From NCBI RefSeq assembly GCF_900101855.1, contig NZ_FMVC01000002.1:225328-289327 (forward strand): a DNA stretch of 64,000 nt. The letters are read 5' to 3'. Of the stretch, positions 1 through 8,461 are shown piece after piece. The DNA comes from Flavobacterium anhuiense (GTDB lineage Bacteria > Bacteroidota > Bacteroidia > Flavobacteriales > Flavobacteriaceae). The position numbers were made by a program, and so were the translations under genes. The first letter of the stretch is position 1, and each line of letters begins with the position of its first letter. The notes beneath the pieces were generated by a model. That model did no database searches. It was not told the DNA's origin and saw nothing but the letters and a program-made list of their open reading frames with translations.

Positions 1-999
1 TTTCTTTCCTGTTTTGCTTTCAGACGTTTTCATCAATTTAAAATTGGTCGCCTTATCTTTATTAGTCAAAACATAAAATGAATCCTCGTAATGAGAAATG
101 CTATATTCTAATCCGCGCACACGGGGCTGGAAAACCGTAAATTCCCCATCAGGATTATCTGAATTCAAAATTCTATATTCAGTTGTCAAAGTGCTTCCAG
201 AGCCAATAACAATGTATTTTTTTGATTTTTCTTTGCTGATAGAAACATTAAAAGTATCGTCAACTTCATCATAAACCAAAACATCATTTTCTGAACTAGT
301 GTTTAATTTATGTCTAAAAACTTTATCAGCCCTTAATGTCACCTGATCTTGTCTCACATAAAAAATAGTATTGTTATCGTTTGCCCAAACAGAAGCTCCG
401 GTAACATTTTCTATTTTATCTGCTAATATTTCACCTGTTTCTAAGTTTTTAATCTGGATAGTATAAATTCTTCTCCCCACAATATCCACTCCAAAACTGG
501 CAAATTTATTATCTGGGCTAATGCTCAAACCGCCTAATTTGAAATAAGCATGTCCTTTTGCCATTTCGTTACAGTCAAAAAGAATTTCTTCATCTGCAGA
601 AAGGCTTCCCTTTTTTCGAGCGAAAATTGGATAATCCTGACCTGTTTCAAAACGCGTAATGTAAAAATACCCATTGTAGAAATAAGGAACCGAAGAGTCA
701 TCTTCTTTAATTCTACTTTTCATTTCCTCAAAGAGACTTTCTTTCAAATTTTGAGTGTGGGCAGTCATGCTTTCGTAATAAGCATTCTCCTGATTCAGAT
801 AATCTATTACCTCTGGGTTTTCTCTGTCATTAAGCCAGAAATAGTTGTCAATTCTAGTTTCTTTATGTTTTTTTAATGTCTTTGGAATTATTTTAGCCTT
901 TGGGGCCGATATATCATTTTGCATTGATTGAGCATTAATTTTTAAATATGAAGACGCAAAAATAGCACAAACCCAACAGAACAAAATTAATTTTTTCAT
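1..999 (-). CDS. Oligopeptidase B-like S9A serine peptidase, 3' part outside window
   Basis: An open frame of 333 codons runs from an ATG at 999 leftward to the window edge without a stop, so only the N-terminal part is present. The protein begins with a hydrophobic signal peptide (MKKLILFCWVCAIFASS, ending near INAQ), so export to the periplasm is likely. The following segment has features of the S9A propeller domain: an early DNYFWLNDRENPEVIDYLNQEN block, and a later GLSISPDNKFASFGVD stretch. The family cleaves after basic residues in short peptides. The catalytic Ser/Asp/His domain lies beyond the window and cannot be checked. It is divergent from ybaB across a 69-bp spacer. The family assignment is fairly secure; oligopeptidase B rather than another S9 member is inferred from the N-terminal sequence. 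Confidence 0.85.
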   Translation of the reverse strand, partial: MKKLILFCWVCAIFASSYLKINAQSMQNDISAPKAKIIPKTLKKHKETRIDNYFWLNDRENPEVIDYLNQENAYYESMTAHTQNLKESLFEEMKSRIKEDDSSVPYFYNGYFYITRFETGQDYPIFARKKGSLSADEEILFDCNEMAKGHAYFKLGGLSISPDNKFASFGVDIVGRRIYTIQIKNLETGEILADKIENVTGASVWANDNNTIFYVRQDQVTLRADKVFRHKLNTSSENDVLVYDEVDDTFNVSISKEKSKKYIVIGSGSTLTTEYRILNSDNPDGEFTVFQPRVRGLEYSISHYEDSFYVLTNKDKATNFKLMKTSESKTGKK

Positions 1000-1009
1000 A
1001 AAATATTCT

Positions 1010-1040
1010 ATTGAATTAACACAGCAATATACTAATTTTG
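1010..1040 (+). promoter_or_regulatory. Predicted promoter of ybaB
   Basis: A TAATTTTG box at 1033-1040 matches the Bacteroidota -7 consensus TAnnTTTG. ATTG at 1010-1013 lies 19 nt upstream and could be the -33 element. The box ends 28 nt before the ybaB ATG. Confidence 0.55.
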
Positions 1041-1068
1041 TCTGAAATAATTTAAAAAATCAACAAAA

Positions 1069-1389
1069 ATGGATTTAATGGGAATGATGGGTAAACTTAA
1101 AGAAACCCAACAAAAAATTGAAGATACAAAAAAGCGTTTAGATACTGTTTTGATTGATGAACAAAGCGCTGACGGATTATTAAAAGTCACTATTACCGCA
1201 AGCCGAAAAATAAAATCTCTTTCTATTGACGATTCTCTTCTAGAAGATAAAGAGCAACTGGAAGATTACTTAATTGTAACGCTAAATAAAGCGATAGAAA
1301 AAGCAACAAGTGTAAACGAAAGAGAATTAGATGCTGTTGCCAGAATGGATATGCCTTCTATTCCTGGAATGGATAATCTTTTTAAATAA
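1069..1389 (+). CDS. YbaB/EbfC family nucleoid-associated protein
   Basis: A 106-residue protein of normal YbaB/EbfC length. It has the family pattern: an N-terminal amphipathic helix rich in Met, Lys and Gln ([20 protein letters not shown]), a central beta sheet around residues 35-60 ([18 protein letters not shown]) and a C-terminal helix followed by a Met/Pro-rich tail ([13 protein letters not shown]). Family members form dimers that bind DNA and affect nucleoid structure. In many bacteria ybaB sits beside dnaX and recR; here it is alone between a peptidase and threonine aldolase. The ATG at 1069 is the only start that gives the full first helix. Confidence 0.85.
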   Translation: MDLMGMMGKLKETQQKIEDTKKRLDTVLIDEQSADGLLKVTITASRKIKSLSIDDSLLEDKEQLEDYLIVTLNKAIEKATSVNERELDAVARMDMPSIPGMDNLFK

Positions 1390-1390
1390 G

Positions 1391-1478
1391 ATTCTAAGAA
1401 ACTAAGGTTCTAAGTTTCTGAGTTTTTCTTTTATTGTGAAGACTTAGAACCTTAGAATCTTAGTACCTTAGCAACTTT
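1391..1478. repeat. Octanucleotide-period CTAAG repeat, two inverted arms
   Basis: The left arm (1391-1420) has units of the form CTAAGNNN repeating every 8 bp. The right arm (1441-1472) has the reverse-complement units CTTAGNNN. About 20 T-rich bases separate them, so the transcript could fold into a long imperfect hairpin. It fills the gap between the convergent ybaB and threonine aldolase genes. Similar arrays occur at 37921, 44082, 49230 and 50303. Confidence 0.8.
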
Positions 1479-1480
1479 CT

Positions 1481-2500
1481 CTAAAACTTCGAAAGTGTTT
1501 CCAACACATAAGTATGCATCACTTCTTTATAATCTAGATGCGTTACAATTCTGAGTTTATTATGCCCTAAAGAACTTATTAGTATATTTTTCTGTTTCAA
1601 TTTTTCAATTAATAATTGATCACTGTAACCTTCAGCTAATGAAAAAATCAAAATATTAGTTTCTACAGGCTCAATTGACGCAATCCAAGGTTTTGTACTT
1701 AAGATTTTTGCTATTTCTTTTGCTCTGCGGTGATCTTCTGCTAATCTTTCGATATTATGAGCTAAAGCATACAATCCTGCCGCAGCTAAATAACCAACTT
1801 GACGCATTCCCCCACCCAATATCTTTCTGATTCTCAACGCTCTGTGAATATCAGCTTTGCTTCCAAGCAATACAGAACCAATTGGAGCGCCTAATCCTTT
1901 AGACAAACAAACCGAAATAGTATCAAAAATAGCTCCGAATTCTCTAGGATTTTGTCTTTTAGCGACTAATGCATTCCAAATTCTTGCTCCATCTAAGTGA
2001 AACTTCAAATTATGAGCGTCGCAAACCTTTTTTATTTCTCTTAAATCTTCCAACTCGTAACACGCGCCGCCGCCTTTATTTGTTGTATTTTCAACACAAA
2101 CCAAACTTGTTAATGGACTGTGATAAAATTCTGGATCGTTTATTGCCGCTTTTACTTGTGCCGCCGTAATCATACCACGATTTCCATCCAGCAGACAGCA
2201 AGAAACGCCACTGTTAAAAGAAACACCTCCTCCTTCATAATGATAAACGTGAGCATATTTATCAGCTATTAGCTGTTCACCAGGCTGCGTATGCAGTTTT
2301 ATTGCAGTCTGGTTTGCCATAGTTCCAGACGGAAAGAAAAGTCCAGCTTCCATACCAAAAAACTCTGCTGTTCTATTTTCCAATTCAATCACCGTTGGGT
2401 CCTGTTTGTATACGTCATCGCCAACGTGGGCGTTAAACATATACTGCAGCATTTCATAAGTAGGCTTTGTTATGGTATCGCTGATTAAATTTATTTCCAT
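1481..2500 (-). CDS. ltaE: Low-specificity L-threonine aldolase
   Basis: A 339-residue PLP enzyme of fold type I, full length for the beta-eliminating lyase/threonine aldolase family. It cleaves L-threonine or allo-threonine to glycine and acetaldehyde in the cytoplasm. Visible hallmarks are the N-terminal DLISDTIT-like segment (INLISDTITKPT), GDDVYKQDPTV near residues 27-37, FFPSGTMANQ at 55-64, HLDGAR at 168-173 (Asp170 contacts the PLP nitrogen), and LSKGLGAP with the probable Schiff-base Lys201. The family does not strictly separate L- from allo-threonine by sequence, so stereospecificity is not assigned. It is monocistronic, with a TAATTTTG -7 box on the minus strand at 2531-2538. Confidence 0.9.
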   Translation of the reverse strand: MEINLISDTITKPTYEMLQYMFNAHVGDDVYKQDPTVIELENRTAEFFGMEAGLFFPSGTMANQTAIKLHTQPGEQLIADKYAHVYHYEGGGVSFNSGVSCCLLDGNRGMITAAQVKAAINDPEFYHSPLTSLVCVENTTNKGGGACYELEDLREIKKVCDAHNLKFHLDGARIWNALVAKRQNPREFGAIFDTISVCLSKGLGAPIGSVLLGSKADIHRALRIRKILGGGMRQVGYLAAAGLYALAHNIERLAEDHRRAKEIAKILSTKPWIASIEPVETNILIFSLAEGYSDQLLIEKLKQKNILISSLGHNKLRIVTHLDYKEVMHTYVLETLSKF

Positions 2501-2530
2501 ATTCTAAAAACTATATCTTATTTTTGTATG

Positions 2531-2538
2531 CAAAATTA
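2531..2538 (-). promoter_or_regulatory. Predicted -7 box of threonine aldolase gene
   Basis: On the minus strand the sequence reads TAATTTTG, a full TAnnTTTG match, ending 30 nt before the ATG at 2500. No clear -33 TTTG was found. Confidence 0.4.
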
Positions 2539-2651
2539 CGTATTACTTATAGTTATTCTCAGCAAGTTTTGGTAAAATTTAACTCGCTGGTTTCTCTAGA
2601 CCAAATTAACGTAATAATTCTAAAAAACATATAAAACCTAGTAATTAATTT

Positions 2652-3750
2652 ATGACAACAGCCGAACAAGTAAAAGGTATTGTGGAGCGCCTTGGTGCGT
2701 TGAGGAGGTATCTTTGACGTTGATGCCAAGCTAATCGAAATTGCAAACGAAGAAGAAAAAACGTTTGCTCCTGATTTTTGGAACAATCCGAAAGAAGCAG
2801 AAAATATTGTAAAAAATCTTCGAAACAAGAAAAAATGGATTGAAGATTATGATAAAGCAGTCTCTCTTACAGAAGAATTACAGCTTGCTTATGATTTCTA
2901 CAAAGAAGGAGAACTTTCTGTAGATGAATTGGATGAACAATATAATGTTGCTCAAGCACACATTGAAAACATCGAATTCAAAAACATGCTTTCTGACGAA
3001 GGAGACAGTTTAAGCGCTGTGGTTCAGATTACTGCGGGAGCTGGAGGAACAGAAAGCTGTGACTGGGCAGGAATGCTGATGCGTATGTACATGATGTGGG
3101 GAGAAAGTTATGGCTATAAAATAAAAGAACTTAACTTTCAGGAAGGTGACGTGGCTGGAATTAAAACCGTAACTTTAGAATTCGAAGGAGATTATTCTTT
3201 TGGATATTTAAAAGGAGAAAACGGAGTTCACCGTTTGGTTCGTATTTCGCCATTTGACAGTAACGCTAAACGTCATACATCATTCGTTTCTGTGTATGTT
3301 TATCCGCTTGTAGATGATAGTATCGAGATTGACATTAACCCTGCCGATATCGAAATTACGACTTCTCGTTCGAGTGGTGCTGGAGGACAAAATGTAAATA
3401 AAGTTGAAACGAAAGTACAGCTTGTTCACAAACCAACCGGAATCCAGATTCAATGTTCTGAGACAAGATCACAGCAAGATAACAGACAGCGTGCTATGCA
3501 AATGCTTCGTTCTCAATTGTATGAAATTGAGTTAAAAAAACAGCAAGCACAGCGTGCTGACATTGAAGCAAGCAAAATGAAAATCGAATGGGGTTCGCAG
3601 ATTCGTAACTACGTAATGCAACCTTATAAATTGGTAAAAGATGTTCGCACTGGCTACGAAACCAGCGATGTTGACGGCGTTATGAACGGAAATATCGATC
3701 CTTTCTTGAAAGCCTATCTGATGATGATGGGACAAAAAGAGGAAGAGTAA
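2652..3750 (+). CDS. prfB: Peptide chain release factor 2, with programmed +1 frameshift
   Basis: RF2 recognises UGA and UAA stop codons and releases the finished peptide. The gene is read in two frames. Codons from ATG 2652 encode 21 residues ([21 protein letters not shown]) and then meet an in-frame TGA at 2715-2717. A +1 slip at CTT continues with GAC at 2716-2718 and runs to the TAA at 3748-3750. The joined product is 365 residues, the usual RF2 length. The second frame has the RF2 stop-recognition tripeptide SPF (in [11 protein letters not shown]) and the peptidyl-transferase GGQ motif ([14 protein letters not shown]). An annotation starting at an internal ATG such as 2929 would lose domain 1. 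It is followed by repeats and then msrB. Confidence 0.95.
2703..2718 (+). promoter_or_regulatory. prfB: RF2 autoregulatory +1 frameshift site
   Basis: The order is AGG AGG TAT CTT TGA C: an internal Shine-Dalgarno-like AGGAGG at 2703-2708, 3 nt of spacing, the slippery CTT, the poorly read stop TGA and a following C. This is the established RF2 recoding signal. When RF2 is scarce the ribosome slips into +1 and makes more RF2. Confidence 0.95.
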
Positions 3751-3806
3751 ACAGTCACAGTTTACGGTCACAGTAAACTTGAAACCTGAAACTTGAAACT
3801 TAAAAC
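3751..3806. repeat. TGAAAC-type heptamer repeat
   Basis: Directly after prfB the DNA holds two imperfect copies of a CAGTCACAGTTTAC-like unit, then TGAAACC/TGAAACT/TGAAACT/TAAAAC in a 7-bp period. Related TGAAAC or reverse-complement arrays occur at 37757 and 54630. Confidence 0.6.
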
Positions 3807-3814
3807 AAAAAGTT

Positions 3815-4261
3815 ATGATAAAATGGGCAGATGTAATTCATTTTACAAATAAAGGAAATCCAACTCCAGACAAAAGAGTCGAGAAAACGGAGGAAGAATG
3901 GAAACAAGTTCTAACGCCAGAAGAATTTCAAGTAACACGCTTAAAGGGAACTGAAAGATCTTTTAGCTCTGAATTGTGCAGTTTATTTGATCCTGGAATT
4001 TACGAATGTAAATGCTGCGGAACAGTTCTTTTTGATGCAAGCGAAAAGTTTGAATCTGGCACAGGATGGCCCTCATTTACCCAACCTGTAAAAGAAAACG
4101 CTATTGCTTATCATGCTGACAAGTCATACGGAATGATCCGTGTTGAGGTAGTCTGCAATGTATGCGACTCTCATTTAGGGCATGTTTTCCCTGACGGACC
4201 TCCTCCGAGTGGTCTGCGTTATTGCATCAATGCAGTTTCATTATCAAAAATCAAAGAATAA
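3815..4261 (+). CDS. msrB: Peptide-methionine (R)-S-oxide reductase
   Basis: A 148-residue MsrB, full length. It reduces the R epimer of methionine sulfoxide in proteins. The sequence shows the two zinc CxxC pairs, Cys65/Cys68 (ECKCCG) and Cys114/Cys117 (CNVC), the conserved SGTGWPSF at 81-88, the GHVFPDGPPP block at 122-131 and RYCIN with the predicted catalytic Cys137. There is no signal peptide, so it acts in the cytoplasm. Many MsrB proteins have Ser or Thr after RYCIN; here it is Ala, followed by VSL, a tolerated variant. It is separated from prfB by a repeat and ends in a strong terminator. Confidence 0.92.
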   Translation: MIKWADVIHFTNKGNPTPDKRVEKTEEEWKQVLTPEEFQVTRLKGTERSFSSELCSLFDPGIYECKCCGTVLFDASEKFESGTGWPSFTQPVKENAIAYHADKSYGMIRVEVVCNVCDSHLGHVFPDGPPPSGLRYCINAVSLSKIKE

Positions 4262-4267
4262 TTTATA

Positions 4268-4304
4268 AAAAGCGATTCACTAAAAAAGTGAATCGCTTTT
4301 TTTA
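4268..4304 (+). terminator. Intrinsic terminator after msrB
   Basis: A perfect 13-bp stem, AAAAGCGATTCAC at 4268-4280 paired with GTGAATCGCTTTT at 4288-4300, encloses a 7-nt loop and is followed by a T run. Confidence 0.9.
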
Positions 4305-4595
4305 TTAATCATCACTTATAAAAATGATTTAACAAAACAAATGTAAGCCATCACTTAACAATTATTTTTTTTAGCTTTTAGTCCTCAATTTTAGCTTTTA
4401 AAATTAGAAATCTAAACAATCGCCCCATTAGTACATTGAAAAACTTTTATTTAATTAATATTTTAAATGTTAATTTTACAAAAAACAGATCTATATTTTA
4501 AATAATTATTAAGAAACAAGAATAATTAATTAGGTAATTAAAATGTATTTCATTTTATTTGGCAAAAAATAACCTAAGTCGATTAAAATTTGTCA
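4305..4595. other. AT-rich intergenic spacer before lpxD
   Basis: About 290 bp of very AT-rich DNA with no credible open frame, RNA gene or repeat. It should hold the lpxD promoter. No convincing TAnnTTTG close to the start was found. Confidence 0.5.
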
Positions 4596-5594
4596 ATGAG
4601 ATCCTATTCAATTCAAGAAATTAATGAAGTTATAAATGGCGTAATTTACGGCAGCACTTCGGAAGGCATTACTGCCACAGAACAACTAGAAAAAGCAACA
4701 ACTTCAGAAATTTCATTTATTGGAAACAAGAAATACGAAAAATACTGGTCGACTTCTAATGCTTCAATCGCAATTGTGAACGAAGACATTTCGATTGAGC
4801 CGGGAGAAAATCGAGCTTTTATAAAAGTCAAAAATGCCGATTTGGCAATGTCACAAATCCTTGCTCTTTTTGCTCCCCCTGCCCCAATCTTTCATTACAA
4901 TATTCATAAAACCGCAACTGTAGACGAAACAGCGATAATTGGCGAAGGTGCTAAAATTGGCGCTGGCTGTTACATTGGCCCAAAAGTTGAAATTGGAGCT
5001 AATGCCATAATTTATCCAAATGTTACCATTTTAGACGAATGCACAATCGGAAGAAACACAACCATCTGGTCTGGAACCGTTGTTCGTGAGCGCTGTCATA
5101 TTGGCAACGAATGCATTATTCATCCAAACGCAACAATTGGTGCAGACGGTTTCGGTTTTCGTCCTTGCGAAAAAAATGGACTTGTAAAAATTCCGCAAAT
5201 TGGTAATGTAATAATTGGAAACAGGGTTGAAATCGGAGCTAATACTTGCGTAGATCGCGGAAAATTTAGTTCAACTATTGTTGGAGACGGATGCAAAATT
5301 GACAATTTGGTGCAGATTGGACATAATAGCAAACTCGGAAAGTTCTGTATCATGGCTGGAAACAGCGGTTTAGCAGGTTCTGTAACTTTAGGAAACGGAG
5401 TTATTATTGGCGGAAGCGCTTCAATAAAAGATCACACCACTATTGGAGATGGCGCGGTAATTGGTGCTGGATCTGGTGTTACTGGAGATGTTCCTGCTGG
5501 AAAAACTATGTTAGGATATCCTGCTGTTGAAGCTCGTGATGCTTTAAAACAATGGGCTTTGCTGAAACAAATGGTTTGTGGCCTTAAAAAATAA
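4596..5594 (+). CDS. lpxD: UDP-3-O-acylglucosamine N-acyltransferase
   Basis: LpxD adds the second hydroxyacyl chain to UDP-3-O-acyl-glucosamine in lipid A synthesis. From the ATG at 4596 the protein is 332 residues; an in-frame TTG six bases upstream is less likely. Residues 1-100 form the uridine-binding domain. Residues from about 105 to 310 are left-handed beta-helix hexapeptide repeats (for example ETAIIGEGAKIGAGCYIG). GADGFGF at 182-188 and QIGHN with the predicted catalytic His243 are LpxD hallmarks, followed by GNSGLAGS. It stands alone rather than in an lpx operon. Flavobacteria can carry a second lpxD in an lpxC-fabZ cluster, so this may be a paralogue. Confidence 0.88.
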   Translation: MRSYSIQEINEVINGVIYGSTSEGITATEQLEKATTSEISFIGNKKYEKYWSTSNASIAIVNEDISIEPGENRAFIKVKNADLAMSQILALFAPPAPIFHYNIHKTATVDETAIIGEGAKIGAGCYIGPKVEIGANAIIYPNVTILDECTIGRNTTIWSGTVVRERCHIGNECIIHPNATIGADGFGFRPCEKNGLVKIPQIGNVIIGNRVEIGANTCVDRGKFSSTIVGDGCKIDNLVQIGHNSKLGKFCIMAGNSGLAGSVTLGNGVIIGGSASIKDHTTIGDGAVIGAGSGVTGDVPAGKTMLGYPAVEARDALKQWALLKQMVCGLKK

Positions 5595-5617
5595 TATCAC
5601 TTAAAATCGAAAAAAGA

Positions 5618-5646
5618 ACATCCGCTAAAACGGGTGTTTTTTTTAT
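5618..5646 (+). terminator. Intrinsic terminator after lpxD
   Basis: ACATCCG pairs with CGGGTGT (one T-G wobble) across a CTAAAA-type loop and leads into an uninterrupted run of eight T residues. Confidence 0.8.
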
Positions 5647-5737
5647 TAATGCTATTTCTTAATTCATAAAGCAACTCGTTTATTTCAATTGATTTTGTAA
5701 ATTAGCCAACACTATTTTATCAAATCAATACTATATC

Positions 5738-7366
5738 ATGGATTTAAACTTCAATAAAAACGAAGATCACAATAAATTACTTCTTTCTGAATTAAAACAA
5801 AAATTTGCCAAAGTTAAATTGGGTGGTGGCGAAAAAAGAATCGAAAAACTGCATGCCGAAGGTAAAATGACCGCGCGCGAAAGAATTGCTTATTTATTGG
5901 ACGAAAATTCTAAAAGTATTGAAATTGGAGGTTTTGCTGGTGAAGGAATGTATGCAGAACATGGCGGTTGTCCTTCAGGAGGTGTTGTGGTAAAAATTGG
6001 CTACATCAGAGGAAAACAATGTATTGTCGTTGCCAATGATGCTACTGTAAAAGCAGGAGCTTGGTTTCCGATAACAGGAAAGAAAAACCTTCGCGCGCAA
6101 GAAATCGCAATGGAAAATCGACTGCCAATTATTTATCTTGTAGATAGCGCAGGAGTTTATTTGCCAATGCAGGATGAAATTTTCCCTGATAAAGAACATT
6201 TCGGACGCATCTTTAGAAACAACGCCCAAATGAGCAGTATGGGAATCACGCAAATAGCTGCCGTTATGGGAAGCTGTGTTGCTGGTGGCGCCTATCTCCC
6301 AATCATGAGCGATGAAGCTTTAATCGTTGACAAAACCGGAAGTATTTTCCTTGCGGGAAGTTATTTAGTAAAAGCTGCAATTGGCGAAACTATCGACAAT
6401 GAAACTCTTGGCGGAGCAACAACTCATTGTGAAATTTCAGGTGTTACCGATTATAAAGCTAAAGACGATAAAGATGCTTTAGACAAAATCAAAAACATTG
6501 TAGATAAAATTGGTGATTTTGACAAAGCTGGCTACAGCAGAATCAAAGCCGAAAAACCTGCGTTAGATCCAAATGAAATTTACGGAATTCTTCCAAAAGC
6601 AAGAACCGAGCAATATGATATGATGGAAATCATCAAACGTTTGGTCGATAATTCTGAATTTGAAGCGTATAAAGATGGTTACGGACAATCTCTAATAACA
6701 GGATATGCCAGAATTGATGGTTGGGCTGTCGGAATTGTTGCCAATCAAAGGAAAGTCGTAAAAACCAAAAAAGGCGAAATGCAGTTTGGTGGTGTAATTT
6801 ATTCTGATAGTGCTGACAAGGCTACTCGTTTTATTGCCAACTGCAACCAGAAAAAGATTCCGCTAGTGTTTTTACAAGACGTTACAGGTTTTATGGTGGG
6901 TTCAAAATCAGAACACGGCGGTATTATTAAAGACGGTGCCAAAATGGTAAATGCCGTGAGCAATTCTGTTGTTCCTAAATTTACAGTTATTGTTGGAAAC
7001 TCCTACGGAGCAGGAAATTACGCGATGTGTGGAAAAGCTTATGATCCTAGATTGATATTTGCATGGCCAAGTGCAGAACTTGCTGTTATGGGCGGAACTC
7101 AAGCGGCGAAAGTTTTGGCGCAAATAGAGGCTTCTTCGCTTAAAGCAAAAGGAGAAACTGTCGACGAAGCAAAAGAAGCTGAATTATTCGATAAAATAAA
7201 AGCCCGTTACGACGAGCAGACTTCGCCTTACTATGCTGCTTCAAGACTTTGGACAGATGCCATTATTGATCCATTAGAAACCCGCAATTGGATTTCGATA
7301 GGAATTGAAGCTGCAAACCATGCTCCGATTCAAAAACCATTTAATTTAGGAGTCATTCAGGTATAA
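5738..7366 (+). CDS. Acyl-CoA carboxylase carboxyltransferase (beta) subunit
   Basis: A 542-residue biotin-dependent carboxyltransferase that moves the carboxyl group from carboxybiotin to an acyl-CoA. Two crotonase-like halves are visible. The N half holds KMTARERI at about 48-55, VDSAGVYLPMQ and MGSCVAGGAYLP; the C half holds FLQDVTGFMVG and GNSYGAGNYAMCG, the glycine-rich oxyanion loops. EIFPDKEHFGRIF and LVKAAIGE resemble methylcrotonyl-CoA carboxylase beta more than propionyl-CoA carboxylase, so a role in leucine breakdown is a reasonable inference. No biotin-carrier or alpha subunit lies next to it, so the partner must be elsewhere. Confidence 0.85.
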   Translation: MDLNFNKNEDHNKLLLSELKQKFAKVKLGGGEKRIEKLHAEGKMTARERIAYLLDENSKSIEIGGFAGEGMYAEHGGCPSGGVVVKIGYIRGKQCIVVANDATVKAGAWFPITGKKNLRAQEIAMENRLPIIYLVDSAGVYLPMQDEIFPDKEHFGRIFRNNAQMSSMGITQIAAVMGSCVAGGAYLPIMSDEALIVDKTGSIFLAGSYLVKAAIGETIDNETLGGATTHCEISGVTDYKAKDDKDALDKIKNIVDKIGDFDKAGYSRIKAEKPALDPNEIYGILPKARTEQYDMMEIIKRLVDNSEFEAYKDGYGQSLITGYARIDGWAVGIVANQRKVVKTKKGEMQFGGVIYSDSADKATRFIANCNQKKIPLVFLQDVTGFMVGSKSEHGGIIKDGAKMVNAVSNSVVPKFTVIVGNSYGAGNYAMCGKAYDPRLIFAWPSAELAVMGGTQAAKVLAQIEASSLKAKGETVDEAKEAELFDKIKARYDEQTSPYYAASRLWTDAIIDPLETRNWISIGIEAANHAPIQKPFNLGVIQV

Positions 7367-7488
7367 CGATTTAAGAATTCTCAACAAGACGTTAAATAAA
7401 AAGTAAAAAACTTATTTTCAAGGTGTTAAAAATAAATATCTGATTAAAAATTAGTAACTTAGTGCATAATTTTTAATCACACAACATC

Positions 7489-7911
7489 ATGGAAAATGTA
7501 AAAAGTTTGAATAAATGGGCGAACTCGCACACTTATTTACCAGTTGATTTAGTACGTATTGTTTTGGGTGGATTTTTATTTATGAAAGGTGTCTCTTTCG
7601 TCACCAATGTTCAATACCTGCATGATTTGATTTCCCCGATTGATAAGTTTGGAGGAGGTATGTTTATGCTGCATTACATTGCTCCAGCTCACATGATTGG
7701 TGGTATAATGATTATTTTTGGGCTTCTAACCCGTTGGGCAATTGCTGCTCAATTGCCTATTTTATTTGGTGCTGTTCTTGTCAACTCTATGGGAAGAATG
7801 CATTCTGAAAGTTTAATTTTAGCTATAGTCGTTTTATTAGTCTGCATATTCTTCCTGTTTTATGGAAGCGGCAAACATTCAGCAGATTATTATTTTAAAA
7901 TGCAACAATAA
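7489..7911 (+). CDS. DoxX-like small membrane protein
   Basis: A 140-residue inner-membrane protein with four predicted helices (about residues 20-40, 60-82, 86-104 and 107-122). The family signature region PVDLVRIVLGGFLFMKG and a following GGIMIIFGLLTRWAI stretch fit the DoxX/DoxD-like superfamily, whose bacterial members have been linked to redox stress. The exact role here is unknown. It is monocistronic, with a strong terminator seven bases after the stop. Confidence 0.7.
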   Translation: MENVKSLNKWANSHTYLPVDLVRIVLGGFLFMKGVSFVTNVQYLHDLISPIDKFGGGMFMLHYIAPAHMIGGIMIIFGLLTRWAIAAQLPILFGAVLVNSMGRMHSESLILAIVVLLVCIFFLFYGSGKHSADYYFKMQQ

Positions 7912-7917
7912 CCTCAT

Positions 7918-7947
7918 AAGTCCTCAGTTTCGCTGAGGACTTTTTTT
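7918..7947 (+). terminator. Intrinsic terminator after DoxX gene
   Basis: AAGTCCTCAG at 7918-7927... pairs with CTGAGGACTT across a TTTCG loop and is followed by seven T residues. Confidence 0.9.
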
Positions 7948-8007
7948 GAGTGTTAATTAATTCTATAAAATTTCTTTAATTGCGTTTTATGACTTAAATT
8001 CGCCGAC

Positions 8008-8355
8008 ATGAATTGGATTCGTAAAACCGTTATTCTTATTACACTTATACTTGCAGGACTGTTTGCTTATCAGGCAAACCAATCTGCTGTACACGCAATT
8101 GAAACGGAAAAATCCGATACCAACTTCTGCAAAGACATTCCTGATTCGTCTGCATTTATACAGCCTCAGGGAAGTTATCAGCTTGCGGCAAACGTCAAAA
8201 CAAATCCTACTGGAATAATTAAATGTTTTGAGAACCTTTTACCGCTTATCCCGCAGCATCAAACCGTTACACACACTACAGCATATACTAAACTCTTTAC
8301 AACACAAAGTAAAAAGGTTTTAGTCATACTCTATGCTTTCCATTTTTTCTGGTAA
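8008..8355 (+). CDS. Hypothetical exported or membrane-anchored protein
   Basis: A 115-residue protein that I do not recognise. It starts with MNWIRK and a hydrophobic stretch (residues 7-22), so it is either secreted or anchored by its N-terminus. The body is polar with two cysteines (Cys46 and Cys73 approximately). The last 15 residues are hydrophobic (VLVILYAFHFFW), which is unusual. A near-consensus -7 box TAAATTCG lies at 7995-8002. The open frame is modest in length, so a spurious call cannot be excluded. Confidence 0.45.
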   Translation: MNWIRKTVILITLILAGLFAYQANQSAVHAIETEKSDTNFCKDIPDSSAFIQPQGSYQLAANVKTNPTGIIKCFENLLPLIPQHQTVTHTTAYTKLFTTQSKKVLVILYAFHFFW

Positions 8356-8461
8356 ATAAATACTTGATTTTTCATTAGAAGATCTATTCTTCATCACGTA
8401 CTTAACCGTTTTCAAATCGAGAACTGTTTTGCATATCATTTATTTATTACATTAAAACATT

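Noticed and set aside
550..876. Plus-strand 108-codon frame at the left end
   Set aside because: It is antisense to the oligopeptidase B-like gene, which has clear family sequence.
1969..2488. Short plus-strand frames inside the threonine aldolase gene
   Set aside because: They are shadows of the minus-strand gene, which has full family motifs.
2929..3750. A shorter prfB starting at an internal ATG
   Set aside because: It would lose domain 1 and ignore the intact programmed frameshift.
4262..4589. Possible small RNA or riboswitch before lpxD
   Set aside because: The region is AT-rich without conserved stems or a terminator-antiterminator pair.
7367..7488. Fnr-type site upstream of the DoxX gene
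   Set aside because: A TGATTAAAAATTAG stretch lacks the second TCA half, and no TAnnTTTG follows at 22 nt.
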